Below, piece by piece: positions 33,361-48,300 of a stretch of DNA of 64,000 nucleotides. The stretch lies in assembly GCA_036365455.1 (NCBI GenBank), contig JAWQUS010000017.1, forward strand, positions 496,001 to 560,000, in the 5' to 3' direction. Below the pieces are notes generated by a model. It was not told the origin of the DNA and ran no database searches. It worked only from the letters and a program-made list of their open reading frames with translations. A program made the position numbers and the translations under genes. The DNA comes from Macrosoma leucophasiata (Eukaryota > Arthropoda > Insecta > Lepidoptera > Hedylidae). Every line of letters starts with the position of its first letter. The first letter of the stretch is position 1.

Positions 33361-36300
33361 CTGAAATAATAAGGTATGAAAAGTATTAAAATATAGTATT
33401 TAAATTATCATAATTAGATTTCGTGACACGGTATGTAGATCTAGGAGTCAGCAAGGCACTCTGACGTCAAAATTATCCAGCATTACTAAAATAAACTACC
33501 GACAGTTCTGAGTAACGTGCCATGGTTGATGAGCTGCCGCCTATATGTTATGCCTATGAACGAAAAACGCGAGCAAACGTTCAAACCGTTACTGTTCGAT
33601 AAATAGTTGACCGTTGACGCTTTCCTTTAATACAGATTTTTTCTGGAATGAATCAATGAATCATGAATGAATGGAATGAATGATTATATAATTTGGACGA
33701 CCCGGTTAGTCCAGCGGTGTGAGATGACCGTTTGATTCGGAGGGTTCGATCCCCCCACCGGTACAAATGTTTGTATGGCCTACAGATATTTGTTTCGGGT
33801 CTGGGTGTTTGGGTATGTGTTGTATGTGTACAACGGCACCCACGACACAGGTTTATACCTAATGTGGGGCTGTGAGTGAAAACGTATTTTAGTATAAGCG
33901 TATTTATTATTTGTCATATTATTAAAACAACTTAACATATTATATTTAATGGAATAAACATTACAATAAACACGTTAAAATAAACACAATATATTCATAT
34001 ATTTGCCAGCTAATAATTGTATTACTTAATTTAAAATTGCAATAGTACCTATATCAAAATAGATTTTCTCATATTATTTCTATGGGAGTAATTTTGCTAA
34101 ATATAGCTAAAACCGGGTAAAGTATGCTTTGCGGTATTTTAGTTAGTGGACGGCTGTATGGAAGCCTTTACCATCCATGTCAACTGCGTGTTTGCCATCT
34201 TTACACAATACACTTACCATTTTCTTCGTTGAAGTCATTCCACGGTTGTACGTCAGCTGACATGAAGAAAATAAACACGAGGTTCATGACGACGGTGAAC
34301 CCGCTTATGATGAACAGCATTACCCGCCATTGGTACGGATTTGTCTGCGAAAAAGAAATATTAAACTCGTTACTCGCCAACAATTATCTAGGTTTTATCA
34401 ATTGAATCAAATCAAAAATAAAAAAAAAATGCATTTAATAGTATTAAAATGTATGTATGTATCTTCACGCCAGGTCCCTAACGGCGTAGGAGAGAGTGTG
34501 GTGCGCCAGGTATCCCAGTCCTCACACACCTCCCGTGCCTCATCTACATTCATCCTTCTCTTCATACATGCACGCCGATTCCTAAGACTTTGATCCCTCC
34601 ATTACTGGGTAAGAAGATGGTAAGAAAGTGGTACTCTTACTGGTGGTAGAGCTCCAGGGACGGAGCTCGCGGGCACCACCGTCTTACCTAATATACTTGC
34701 CGCTAAATGGTAGTGTTCAGCACTATCGTGTTCCGGTCAGGTGCTAATGTACGGCCCTGTAATTTCCGGCTCAGAGGCATAACACCTTAGGCCTCAGGAA
34801 TGGTAGCGCATCTGCATTTTGACGTTTGTCTTTGGGTGGGTGTCTATAGGCTGCAGTCATCACTTTACATCAATGTGAAGTGCAAGCTTGTTCGCCACTT
34901 CCAATACATAAAAAAAAAATTGACATAATTATTAAAAATTGTATAATATTTAATTTAATAGCTTATCCATTAACATTATAAGGACTCTAAAACTTCCACG
35001 GAACTAATGAAACCGCAATATAATTTTGACAAGCCACATAATATCTCACCCCTAATGTATTTCAATAATCGACACTGAAATCGATCGACTAATAAAGTGA
35101 GACTTTCTCTGTACCGCGGTTTCAAAAAAGGTCCATAAAGGACAAGTTCCAAGTTGGGCCCCCATCCGGTATACTATATCAAAAGATATAGAAAAATACG
35201 TAGAATCATGAAAAAATACTCAAATAATTATTTGATTCGTTGTTGTTTTGTTTTTTCTCGGAAATATTTATTTTATGTAATTTTGTCAACGCTGTAATTT
35301 AACTGCCTCAGTAGCCTAGAGGTAGCAGGCCACTACTACTACGCTGAGGTCCTGGGTTCGATTCCCGGTTAGGGAGTTATCAGAGATAATGGTGTAAAGT
35401 CCTTTATCTCTGGTTCTATTGGATTATTTCCATTTTCTTGAAATTTCCCAGTACCTAGAATTTTAGTAAAGTGCCCGGAGATGTCAACAGGGTCGCCACC
35501 TGTTACATGGGCCAAAAACGTAACCGGCGAATCGTGGGTGTTTGCATGTATGCTTGAATGCATGCATTTACCTCTGCCTACCCCTTCGGGGATTACAGGC
35601 TTGAAGTGACGTAATTTTGTCACCATATTGCAACTACGACGTTTTATTTCTTGAAATAAGTACTTACGACAGTTAATTGAGGGTGTAATAATTTAGGGGA
35701 GTAGCCATAGCGCTTAATACCGATGCAAAACAGTCTGTCATTTTTTGCGGGAGGAAATACGTGTGACACACACTCACACTACAAAATTCGTCTATTACTA
35801 CAAAACCCACACCTTGACTTTAACAATTCACTAACACATTTAAACATCTAGGTGACAAGCGTAGAATCATTTGGGCTTGTACTTTGACAGAGGGGAAAGC
35901 TAGCTTAAAGCTACTCCCCTCCGGTCGGCCGCGGCCGGTGGTTCGTGTTACTCTATGCCTTAAATGAAGAAATAAATTCCTGATTCTGATAACCTAATGG
36001 ATGATTAAGCTTAATAATAGAATAGATAGATATAACCCAAGCTTACAAAAGCGTGTTTAAAATCCCACATTATTTAAAATTTTCCATTCTTGTACAAAAT
36101 CAGTTAAATCTTTTTTTTATTACCTTATGTTTGCATGTTTAAGTAATACGTCAAGACAAACACAATAAAATAAATACTTTCCACTGTGCAAATGGCATAG
36201 AGCCTGCCTGTGTATTATCCACGAAGCCACTGGAAGCTATTTCGCGCTCAGGTTGCCATTCCCTCGTCCATTTCACCAGAAAATGAACTATAGCTGGTTG

Positions 36301-39300
36301 AGATGAGCGTGAAATGATATGAACGACCTACTGACATACTACACTTTTCATTGACACTTTGGAATTATTGGTTTGTTTCATGATTTTTGTCGGTCCTTTA
36401 TTAACAGGTGGTCTTTCTTATTCCACTTTTCAGAAAAGACAATTAGACTTTGTCAATGGATAAAATACATTTCCATAACCTGACGGTTTCTTTAACTTTG
36501 TGAAAGCTCTGTTTAGGAAAAAGGCGTGTTAAACTCATTGAAAAAAAAAAAAATAATTAATTTCCACTATGCGAATTGTATAAGCCCTGCCCATTGGCCG
36601 CGGCGGACCGGAGGGGAGTAGCCATAGCGTTTATTACCGATGCAAAACAGTCTGGCATTTGGGGGGGAATTATCTACCCCCCCCCCCAATGTCGTTAGCT
36701 TGTAAATTGACATCTTTATCAATTGTTATTCACTTATATTTATTTTGTTTGTTTTTGACGTGTCATAAGAGGTGCCTGTCACCCTACATGAATAAAGGAA
36801 TTTCTAAAAAACAAATCAGCTTAGTTCTTTTAGATAGTAACTTAGTCCTTTTCAGAACTAAGGAGGTTATTATGAAGTAAAACGAAACAGAAATACAACA
36901 GTCAACAAACAAAAATAAAATAGGCGTCTCACACTGCAGGACTCACCGGGTCGTGAGACATAAACAAAACTGCCTCCAATCATACCTCGCTTTGCTGTCA
37001 TAAACAAAAGATCCCTTTGAATATGGCTCAATCATTTGAACTTGCAGGAAATGAAATGGAAACTAACGGATCCAGGTCTCCTGGGACAGATCAAAACCTT
37101 TGTACTAAAACTGCGTACCTACAATAACTATGGACAAAAGATTTCATATTTGTCAAGGGTGAGAGTTCTTTTCGGGTTTGGTTTCTTTGAATATTTATAT
37201 TTACTTCGATGATTTTATATTAGTTAAAAAGCGGTGAAGTGCGAGTAGGATTCGCGATTATAGGGTTCCGTACAATTGAGGGTTTCCTGTATTTATAGGT
37301 AAACAATTTTTCGTATATTTTTCCACATAATAGGCTCCGTAGTTTTGGAAATAAAGGGCAAGGAACGGTCAATTTTCTCCTAGTCTTCTGCCTTTCGCAA
37401 AAAGAGGGGAGTAGTTTCATCGCAGGACGCTACTGCTCATCTTGCGTTATTGCACTAACTACCGGCATTGTAATGGTTTGACCGCCATTGTGTGGTTGAC
37501 TGACTGCACTAGAGAAAGAGTTATCTTACAGTAGAAGAAAATAATTCTCTTTGTTGGGTTGCCACCTTAAGTACACAAAAAGTCTCTTGGATTGTATAGG
37601 TACCTAATGTCACATTATATTTTTATAATTTCACAAGATCTGCCAAACATGTTTCATGAAGGAACCCCAAAACTGGATGGATCAGTTGGACAAAGCTATT
37701 ACGATCCACCGATCGTGAAAATCGAGTCATCCCGCTTGGGAAATAACTGGAATCGATTCCGATGAATAATTAGTACGCCGCATAGAAGACCTAACCCAAT
37801 ATCAGTGATGCAAGTAGACAAGAAAACAGGGAGAATCTTTAAGTGGCTAATGTTACTTTGAGTCAGTGTCAGAACTGGAGGGGGTGTAGACATCACCAAT
37901 CTTAGTACAATAATTAAACATGCATTTGAGTATCGTAGCTATTATATTAGTAAGAAGTGTTAAACAGATCAGTGCCTTCTTTCTATTTCTTGTAAATATG
38001 CACAAAAAATTACTTAGAAAATAAGCTATTTACCCCTTTGACTTACATATCCTCGACGTGTAAGTCGCGCAAAGAACAAGATAGGATAAAGTTATTCCGT
38101 TCTCTAACACGTCTAGTCGTAATTGAAAGTGGCAGAACCATCTGATTCACTGCAACATGGATATAAATTGCCTGTCTCGTCGTTTTAATTCGAAAAGGAT
38201 TTTATCTCGGCGGCGGACATGATAAAATTAGTCGAAAATTATCTCTCGAGCATGATTCTGCATAAAATTAAACCGATAGGATCTTCATTTTGGGATGATC
38301 ATTTTCTATTTATATATTTTTTGATGTCAACATTTTTCTGATGGTTGTTTATGCGGAAAAATATGATAGAGAATAAGAAAGGTGTATAACCGCCACTCTA
38401 TTAGAATTCTGGCATAGAGTAGTTTTGGGATTTTGTATCTTTAAAGAAAAAAAAAAGGCCAAGTAGGTACAGACTCTTACCACTTTGTCAGCGAGAATAT
38501 GTTCCTATATTCAGGACAAATTACAGCTTTCTAGTAGGTATTACGAGTGTCTGAGCTGAGCTGCGGATGGACGGACGGACGGGTTAAGTGAAAATATAAC
38601 GCCGCGTCCACACCTTGCCGTTGTGAGCGGCGACAAGGCGCGAGGCGGCAAGCGGTAAAGTCATCATCGGCGGAAACAGCGTGCATGTATCCAGAGAATG
38701 ATGAATGTAGTAGAAGCGCTGGAGGTGTGTCAGGATCGCGATATTTGGCACCCCACACTCTCTGTCTACCCCTTAAGGGACTTGGCGTGAAGATACATAT
38801 AATTTACATACTGACAGTATCTGTTACGATGTGGGAGACGAGAACCGGCAGCACTAACACCATGCTGTAAGTGGGGACGTTGCCGATCGACATCAGGGTA
38901 CCGGCGTACCGAGGGGCCAGGTCTGTGTAGTTGATCTGAAATATATCGAATGGTACCATGTGAGCAGTCGAAAGGAATAGGTCATCATCATCATAATCAT
39001 TTCAGGCAAAAGGCGTTTACTGCTAGAAAAGGCCTCCAGCAAAGATTGCCACAACGAACGGTCCAGGGCCGCCTTCATTCAGCGATTGACCGCGACCTTC
39101 ACCTGGTCGTCGGTCTATTAAAGAATATAAGTAACGAAGCGCATTTATAGGAAAGTAGATCTAATGTTTCATTGTCCAAGTACCATTTATATATCTTAGT
39201 TTATTTGCTTCATAGTGGACGAAATCTCTTCTTTCCTACTAATATTATAAATGCGAAAGTAACTCTGTCTGTTTGTCTGTTACCTTTTTACGTCCAAACG

Positions 39301-42300
39301 ACTGAACCGATTTTAATGAATTTGGTACAGAGTTAGAGCTGACTTTGAGAAAGAACATAGGCTACTTAGTTATTTATAAAACGACATCCACGCGCACGAA
39401 GCCGCGGGCAACAGCTAGTTAGCTGCTGTTGCCTACAGCTTGTTAAAAATATTTCTTCTATGTAATTATTATTTTTTATTTGCAGCCGTATAAAAATTAC
39501 AATAAGGAGATAAAACTTATATGTTTTATCCCATACTGTAATTTTTTAAAATTACAATATGGGATAAAATATGGGATAATTGCAAATAAAAAATAATAAT
39601 TAATAGAATAAATATTTTTAACGAGCTGTAGGTGCCGAAACGAGACGACCCTATCGCCTTCTAATGGAGGAGAATTCTACCGCTTGTATAGTCAGTGAAT
39701 GGTAATAAAAAAAGTAAAAAAAATCAACGCGGGATGGGCAGCATCCCGCGATAAAACTACTGATTTTAGCATATTCTCGTCTATGACGCACAACACTTAC
39801 TGTCTTTTGTAAGCATCTTTGGGGAAGGTTTTATCCAGCTATGGACATCTCTCGCGTGTTGTGATGTGATGACACATTACATTGTACATTTGCCAGGTAT
39901 ACATAATAATATGAAAATTTTCTTCCGCGCGTTTGAAGGTAATTAAGTTGTTTTGAAAATTCACATTGGAGCACAAGCTTGTTGACAAACGCCGAATCGT
40001 GGCAGGTTAGTTAAAACGTGTACAGCACAATTCAATTATACGGATACCTATCTATACAAATAAATATTAATAACCGCTTTTTACTAAATGCATATGTATA
40101 CATTTTTTACTATTTTTGTCTGTCTGTCTGTCTGGCCGATAGCTTATGTAATAAGGAGTAACTTAGGCTACTTTTATACTAGCTGCGCCCACGACTTCGT
40201 CCGGGTACATACTGAACAATCATAAATTCTCACGCAAACGAAGTCGCGGCCACAGCTAGTAAATAATATAAATTGTTTACTTACGACCCATCCCGTGTGT
40301 GAAAGTCCGTGGGTGACCAGAGTTAGGACGAATAGGGTAACCGCTAGAGTAGTGTTGGTGGTGAACGATACGACTGCCAAGCAAATTGACGGCAAAAATG
40401 ATGCTGTTGAATAAAACAAATAAAAGTTTTTAACGAGTAAACACTAGATACCTAACGATTTTCAAGACTTATTGTCGGCGCCTGATAAAATAATAGTAGC
40501 AAAAACATGAATGCAAAAAATCTTTCGACGCTAAACCGTGAATAATTTCAAAAAGTGTGTGTGTCAGCTCCGACGCACGACGGGAGCTTACTGGGTGTGC
40601 GTAAAGTGATCGCTAGTGTGCAGCTGAGTGAAACACGGCACAGCGCTCCCGCGAGAATCGTGCACACCGCCTCAACTTTCGTGTTACACTTGATTTTACA
40701 CCTCATAAATTAAAAAAAAAAAACATACCGGGCTTTAAACTCGTACAAATCTTTTCTTAAGGATTAACCAATAATTTCATTGTACCGTTCGTTCGCCATA
40801 ATTCTCACTCAATTGCTATTTCGTAATGCCAATATACATAAACATTGTTGTAGTTTAATTTTTTAAAATTGTAAAAACTGTTAGTTTTATAATCAAATTT
40901 TGAAGCCATTATGCAGCTCATTAATGATCTCTTTTGAATTGAAAGCAAATTAGTGAAACAACTTTCACTAATTTGCTTTCAATTCAAAAGAGAGCATCAT
41001 TGCATTATTGAGCTGCATAATGGCTTCAAAATTTGATGTACACAGAGTAACATACTACGTCTTCTGAATCTGAGATTCTTCATTACACGTATCAGCAGTT
41101 GTTAATTAATTAGGCATTACCTATTTTATCTGCTGACAAATGGTAGTTTTCAGCTCTATCGTGTTCCGGTTGGATGGTAATGTATGGCCCCGTAATAACT
41201 ATCACAGAGACAGAACAACTTAGGTCTCAGAGGTGGCAACACATCTGCATTTTGAAATCTGGTTTAGAAACCTCAACTCAAGATAAACTTACCAATGGAG
41301 TTGGAGATTCGCCTGCCATTCCTTAAACTAATGATATTTTTGTTTGTACAATAATCGCTTAGATAACCGCCGGCGATAACTGTAAAGGTACACGCGATGT
41401 ACGGCAGTGATGAGAGTAGACCACTCTGGAAAGAGAAATGAAAATTGCATAACAGTTCACACCATACCCGGAGAGGCACGCAGAGGTTAATGTATTAATT
41501 CAAGTGTAAATGCATATACCCACGTTTTACCGGTTACCTTTTGTTTCATGACCACAAAAAAACCAGAGGACAAAATGCAAATGCGTTGCCACTGGTTGCC
41601 ACCCCTGAGACTTAGGCTGTTTTGTCTCTGTGATAGTTATTACGGGACCATACATTAACCGGAACACGATAGTGCTGAACACTACCATTTAGCGGCAAGT
41701 ATATTAGGTAATGCGGTGGTGCCTACGCCCGCGAGCTCCGTCACTGGAGCTCTACCACCAGTAAGTTAAATTTATTTAGAGACATTGGGAGTTTGTGCTT
41801 TTTAACCGTCTCTACTATGGTGAGTAATTGATTTTTCCAGGAGCTTGCCAAATATATTAATCAAGCCTATGAGTCTATATGCTGATGCGTCCGATTTGTC
41901 TAGTTTATTTGATTTCAGTGCTGAGATTATGAAGGCCTGTTTCCATATTTCAGGGAAGTATGCCAACGTTAAACATCGATTTAGTAACTTGGTCATAAGG
42001 ACAGTGAATACTTCGGTGAAAGCCAAGCAGATGTCCGAAGTATATTTGGGTATTGTTTATATTTATATATATGTAGTATATGTGTATCTGTATGTATGTA
42101 CTGAATAAGTAAGTTTATTATCGACATTTTGCTATAATAATATATGTAATTTCATTACATAATATATGTCATTATGTTTATTAAATCATTTATTTTATAA
42201 CTTCGTTCTCAACACACCAACTATTTCTTTTTCTCAACACAACCCTAAGGTTGACTGGTCGAGAATGCTTCTTAGCATTAAGTCCGCCTCATGTACTTGT

Positions 42301-45300
42301 TGTGCAAGAAAGCTTAAATAAATAAATAAATCAATTGTACTCACACTTTTGATGTTCACCTTCAATATAGCGTACATGTAAGTGGGCACTTGCGTCAAGA
42401 AGAAGATGAAAGACGCCGAGAGACCGACTTCAGCGCAAATTGTGGCCCAAACATACTTCGATGTTAATATGGCCTTCCAAGGAACTTTACTGCACTGGAA
42501 AAATTATAAAAACTTAGAAACGAAGCTCGAAGTACGCGTAACTCAATGTTATTGAATTGTTTAGTTCTATCGAGTTTCGCTCAGCTGGCAATGTACGGAT
42601 GCGTAACTGCCGGCACAGAGATCTATATTAAGATTGATGCTTCTACGATCTGTAGATGTTGTAGATGTAGCTTTAGTATACATTTACCATCAATGTGATT
42701 TGTATGCTTGTTTACCACGTAATTACAAAAAAAAAACATCATGGCACATACCTACTATCAAAAGATAAATATTTATTAAACTGTTAAAAATGTGACTTCT
42801 GGATGATCCATTTTTCTTCGAGAGTCAATGCTACTGCTAACTTCTCTGTGCTTGCTACTAATATGATACAAACACTTACTCACCTTTCCCTTACCAACTT
42901 GAACTCCACTCATAATAAATTTCATTTCTTCATCAGACACTGCCTTGTTATCATCAGGTTTGGCTGATCCAAAAATGGTCAGGATAAGGAGTCCAATTGT
43001 ACAGAAAATGCCTGACGCCCAGAAAACGGAGGGCCAGCCCCACCTGCTGCTGGCTAGGACACCAGCTAACTGGAATGATACTACAGTACCAACGCCGGCT
43101 CCTGGAATATTAATTTTAAGTATTTTAATAATGGCAACCCTTGTACGTTCTACGTGCTGCGCACGAGTCTTTCCCCTTTTTATCGTGGAGGCCTAGAGCT
43201 TACTCCAACACGCTGCTCCAATGCGGGTTGGTGGAGATAATAGTTAGTGGCCAATCCACTGTCGGATGTTTTCAAACCGCCCATTAAGTCTCCGACAAAG
43301 ATTAACGACTACTATCTATCGATAGCAACAGGACCGACGGCTTAACGTGCCCTCCGAAGCACGGAAACGCGTATTTTACTAGCAGTCACCCATCACACAA
43401 CCGACCACGCCCGTATCGCACAACCGAGTAGATCGCTTGCGATCTACACCAGCTGCGGGGCCATGCGTGTTTCATCGGGTCTCGACCTGGTTCATAAAAT
43501 CGGTGAAATTAATGTTAAGCGCGAGTGTACTAAAGGTTATATAGAAGAAGTAGTAAGAAACTGCTAGTAGACAAGAAATTTAATCAGTAGAAATAGTGTG
43601 ATAACAAAGTTTGATCTATAAAACACGGAAAAACAACAATAGACTAAATCAAAATTAAATAATACAGACACTATCTGAGCAAAAGTTACGATTTTTATCT
43701 ATTCAAGTAATGTTTACATTGTCACTTTTACTGAAACTACGAAGGAAATGTCTTGTATATTTGCTGAAAAATTATTTAGAAAGACATTAATTTGGTGTTT
43801 AGTAATTTTAAACTTAAATTGTGTGACTATTTGTTCACTAGCTATTTCCGATACCGACCCGTGGTACAACTGCAATGTTCAACTGGTTGTATTTGTTCTA
43901 TGGGGAAGTAAAGTTACCCCTTTTTTATATTTATGATTATGACCCGTGGTACAACTGTGAAATTATGTTCAACTGGTCGGACCAAGGAAAAAACTACTCA
44001 CTCGAGTTGAACCATCGGTAAAGATATTTCCCCATAGAACAACCAGTTGAACTATGGGTAACTTTACTTCTCCGTAGTACAACCAGTTGGATATCGCAGT
44101 TGTACCATGGGTCGGGATCGGCTATTTCGTTCGCATCCGCTCTAGTTTTCACATAAAAAGTAACTGAAGTCTAGATGTTCACGTCTTTCGGCAGAGGTGA
44201 TAAACATTCATTAGGTACCTGGTTGCCATTAATGTGAACAAAATGTTTGCTTGTAATCTAACACAAACGATAAAAAACACTATCAAAGAGGAGCTTAGCA
44301 AGTATTAACACGAGAAACCTTTTAAAATACCTGTAAAGACAAAACTGCTCAAAGTACCCCTCTCACTTAGAGGCACCCAATTAGCGAGCGCAGTCTGCAA
44401 ACCGGGGAACAGTCCCGACTGGGACAGGCCCTGTATTATGCGACACGCACACAGCGCCTTCCACCCGCCCTGCGGATATTACATTAACCTATTGAAATAT
44501 TCCATCATGTGACGGTATCGTATAATTTCGATTTGATATTGTTTTGGTGAAGTTTACTATTTGTGAGATATGACTCATAGCGTAACTATAAGGCTGAGTT
44601 GCATGATCTTAGCCTGGGTTACACCACGGTATTTGTTAAAGTTAAAGTTATTGTAACATTTCACAGGCTACCCTATAACCCAGGCTTAGTGGCACTTTAA
44701 CGAATTTATTAAGATACCGGTTAGATAATAAACATAACTACGTTAAGAAAAACCGCCTTCAAAACTGAAAAGTAAAAAATAATAAAGATTTCATTGTAAT
44801 TATATATTACCTATTATTTATATGTGCTATTTACTAATAGGTTTGAAGTCGGTGCCAAGTCTTAAACAAATAATTATATTTTAATCACTTAAGCAATAAT
44901 AATAATCACTTTATGAAAGGCATAATAGCGGGGAAGCCCGCTCCGAGCTCGAGATTACTCGCTCGTGATGGTGAAACCGGGGCCACACCTCTCGACACCC
45001 CCAGCCTCTCTCAACAGTGTTGCCCCCTGTCGACCATCGGGTTGGCTGTTTGGGGGGCCCACCAAGGAGAGGCGAGTCATCACCTGCCTAAAGTAGGATT
45101 CGATAATGTGAGATGTTGAATATAGGCAGGTGCCGGATCTCACTCCATAGGCCCAGCCAGCTAGTCCCCCCAGTTCACCCACATAGCCCAAAGTTTGGCA
45201 AATCACTTTTCATTACAATAGTCCCATTATATTCTGCGGGGTCTGTCTGTGTCTGTATTAACTATTGATGCAGTCAGAGACAGGTCCCGCCGAATATAAC

Positions 45301-48300
45301 CCATTACAAAGTAGATCAAAATTCTCGAAAGGGCCTCTACGTGTTGGACCCCCCATGTCCCCGCGCAAGCCTGACAAAGGTCCGGGGTTCAAATTGGACC
45401 CCGTGCTGACGAGAGACTTTAAGAATACGAGCAAAATAATACACTGAACAAAACGTAACCGGCGAATCGTGGGTGTCTGCATGTATGCTTGAATTCATGC
45501 ATTTACCTCTGCCTACCCCTTCGGGGATTACAGGCGTGAAGTTACGTTTTTATATAATGAAATGCTTACTTTAGTGATTTTGGCTTGGCACCGACTTCAA
45601 ACCTATTAGTAAATAGCAAATATAAATAATAGGTAGTATATATTTACAATTAAATCTTTGTTATTTTTTACTTTTTAGTTTTGAGGTCGGTTTTTCTTAA
45701 CGTAGTTATATTTATTTAATACTTTTTAGTTTATTGCTGCATTGCCAATTAGATTAATGTTCGCATGTGTTAAATTTGTAAAATCTTGTTGTCTTGCGCA
45801 TTAGGGCTATCTAGGACGTCAGTGGATTCAAAGCACTGTATGACAACTCGCCGTCTATTCTTATTCCTGTAGTCTGGGGTGAAAGAAAGTAAAAAATGCT
45901 CTTAAAATAAAAACTGATCTGCCTATCTCAATCAAATTTTTATGGGACTTATTAGAAACTATTCGCCATCAACTAAAAAGAGAATTACGAAAATCGGTCC
46001 AGAAATCTCGGCGAAATTCGCGTACATACATAAAAAATATATATATACCGGCCGAATTGAGAAGCTTCTCGTTTTTTGAACTCTGTTAAAAAAATAGTTG
46101 CTCCATATGAAAATTGTTAAATGACGATGGGGAATCTTAAAGATTTGAATACTAATCGAAACTATCTAAGCTGATTTTAGATTTAGTTGATTTTAAAAAT
46201 CATTTTAGTTTCATATACGTGCGATAAATCCGTAAAAATAGTTTTATTTCAATGAATGTAAGTCGCGAAAACCTAAGAACATATTATCATAATTTGCGTT
46301 TTTCGGGCGTGCGAGAAGTGCGAGTGCGCTGCGTGAGCGTCAGGTTTTGCTGCCCTGCGTCGACGTCACTCACACGCCCGAGGAACGTGCACGCCTAATG
46401 TGGGGGGGCCTTATCATACCCATCACTGTCATGGGTGTCTTTGTGGAGTGATGATTGATTTCCTTGAAATAAAATCATATTAACGAATCTATCTCGCGTA
46501 TATTGAAATAAAAATTATTTAAAAATTTCTATTCTTCGGTTTTCAATGTTAACATATAAATCTGCTAAAATAGTTCAATTTCAATGCAGAGGTCATTGTC
46601 CAGCAGTCTTTTGACTTTGGACGTCTTTTGGCTAAAGTGATGATATTTTTGTAAAAAGATTTTCGCGTTTCTGTTCAAATAAAATCCTCATTCATTATAC
46701 ATATTATAATGATACATACCCAGGTGACAAGCCATGGAGTCAAGAAAGAAACAACAGCATTAGTTAATAATGCGATCTGCAGAGGAACCTTCCCACCAAA
46801 CCGTTGACACACCATCCCTATAGGGCACATCATGAGCATGTAGCCGAGGAAGAACGAGCTCAGAGCCATCTCTTGTATTGACTTTGGCCAGTCAAAAGTC
46901 TGAAAAGGGATACCGGTAAATTGGTGTGAAACATGGACTTTGAAGTGTATAATTGTTAAATATGAGTAAAAGAAAATCAAAAAATGTGAAGGAAAAAATC
47001 GACTGGACTAGTGATCCCAGTGGTTGTGGGTTCGAGTCTCGCTCGAAGTATGTTTTTTCTTTCCAGTTTCCTTTATTATATATCTGTTACGGCTAATACT
47101 AGAAGTACGGCTACACTCAGTTCTATCCGGCTAAAACTAAGTGAGAACAATGGGCGCCCCCGATAAAGCCCATGTTAGGTTGAAGCATGCGGCGTTGGGT
47201 GTTAGATTTTTTTTGCTGATAGTAAAATTACAGACACTAAACCGGCTACACTTACTAATAACCGTGAATAAGTCTGTTACACTTAGGTTTAACCATGGTT
47301 TAATTAACCAATGGCTATCGGCCACACTTAGTTTTAGCCGGATAGAACTGAGTGTAGCTGTACTTCGGATATTAGTCGATATTTTCTCTACATTAATAAA
47401 ATTTCGCTTAATTTAACGTGGGTAACTACAAATTTGTTCGGAACGATAGATAGGTACCATCTTATCGCCTGAGGCTTAAAATTGGAGCAAGTTATGACGT
47501 CATATGGATCCTGATATTATTTTAAAGTAGTAAATATGTACTTTGAACTTTACTTAATAAAAGTAAATGCATGTGATAATGCTTTTCGCACAATAAATAG
47601 AATACTAAGCCACCAATGGCAATACCTACTTTGTTGTTTTGATTTATAATTTGGTCCAATATGTGCCACTGCAATAAAATCCTGTATTGGGCGAATATAC
47701 TAGTCGTATCATCAATGAAACTTATATTTGTTTAAAAACTAGCTGTTGCCCGCGGCTTCGCCCGCGTGTATTTCGTTTTTAATTTTTTTTTCCTGAATTT
47801 TATTCGATATAAACCTCACAGAGCCCGAACCTTTCTAACAAAAGCAAAACCGTGGAAATCGGTTCGTGCGTTCTGGAGTTATAGCGTCAAGAAGGAAAAC
47901 CCGACTTATTTTTATGTTATACTCGTAGATATACATGACATTTAAAAAAAAACAATAATTTGACATTCTTTCGAACATATTCATACTCATATCACAGTCT
48001 AAAGAAAACAAACATGTTAATTTCCTACTAATATTATTAATGTGAAAGTGTGTTTGTGTGTTTGTTTGTCCGTCTTTCACGTTATAATGGAGCAACGGAT
48101 TGTTGTGATTTTTGATAAAGAGAAGAGGTGGAGAGTGACATAGGTTTTTTTTATTGTTAAGTATTTTTGGACCATTATTTATTTTACTTTTGTTTACTTT
48201 GACATATTTATCAGCGTATCAGTTGTTATTCGCTTTAATTTTATATTTTGTAATTTGACCTATCACAAGAAAATTCTATTATTTCCAAGTGATGAAATAA

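Larger units (their letters stand above)
44726..45722. mobile_element. Foldback element F, copy 2
   Basis: Same arms (44726-44868 and 45582-45722) around about 710 bases of more GC-rich sequence, with the possible 2A-like ORF and a family C SINE tail at 45447. It lies in gene 2 intron 3. Confidence 0.6.

Noticed and set aside
44913..45206. GC-richer frames on both strands (68 and 83 codons)
   Set aside because: They lie in the loop of a foldback element and show no conserved motif; the base composition explains the open frames.
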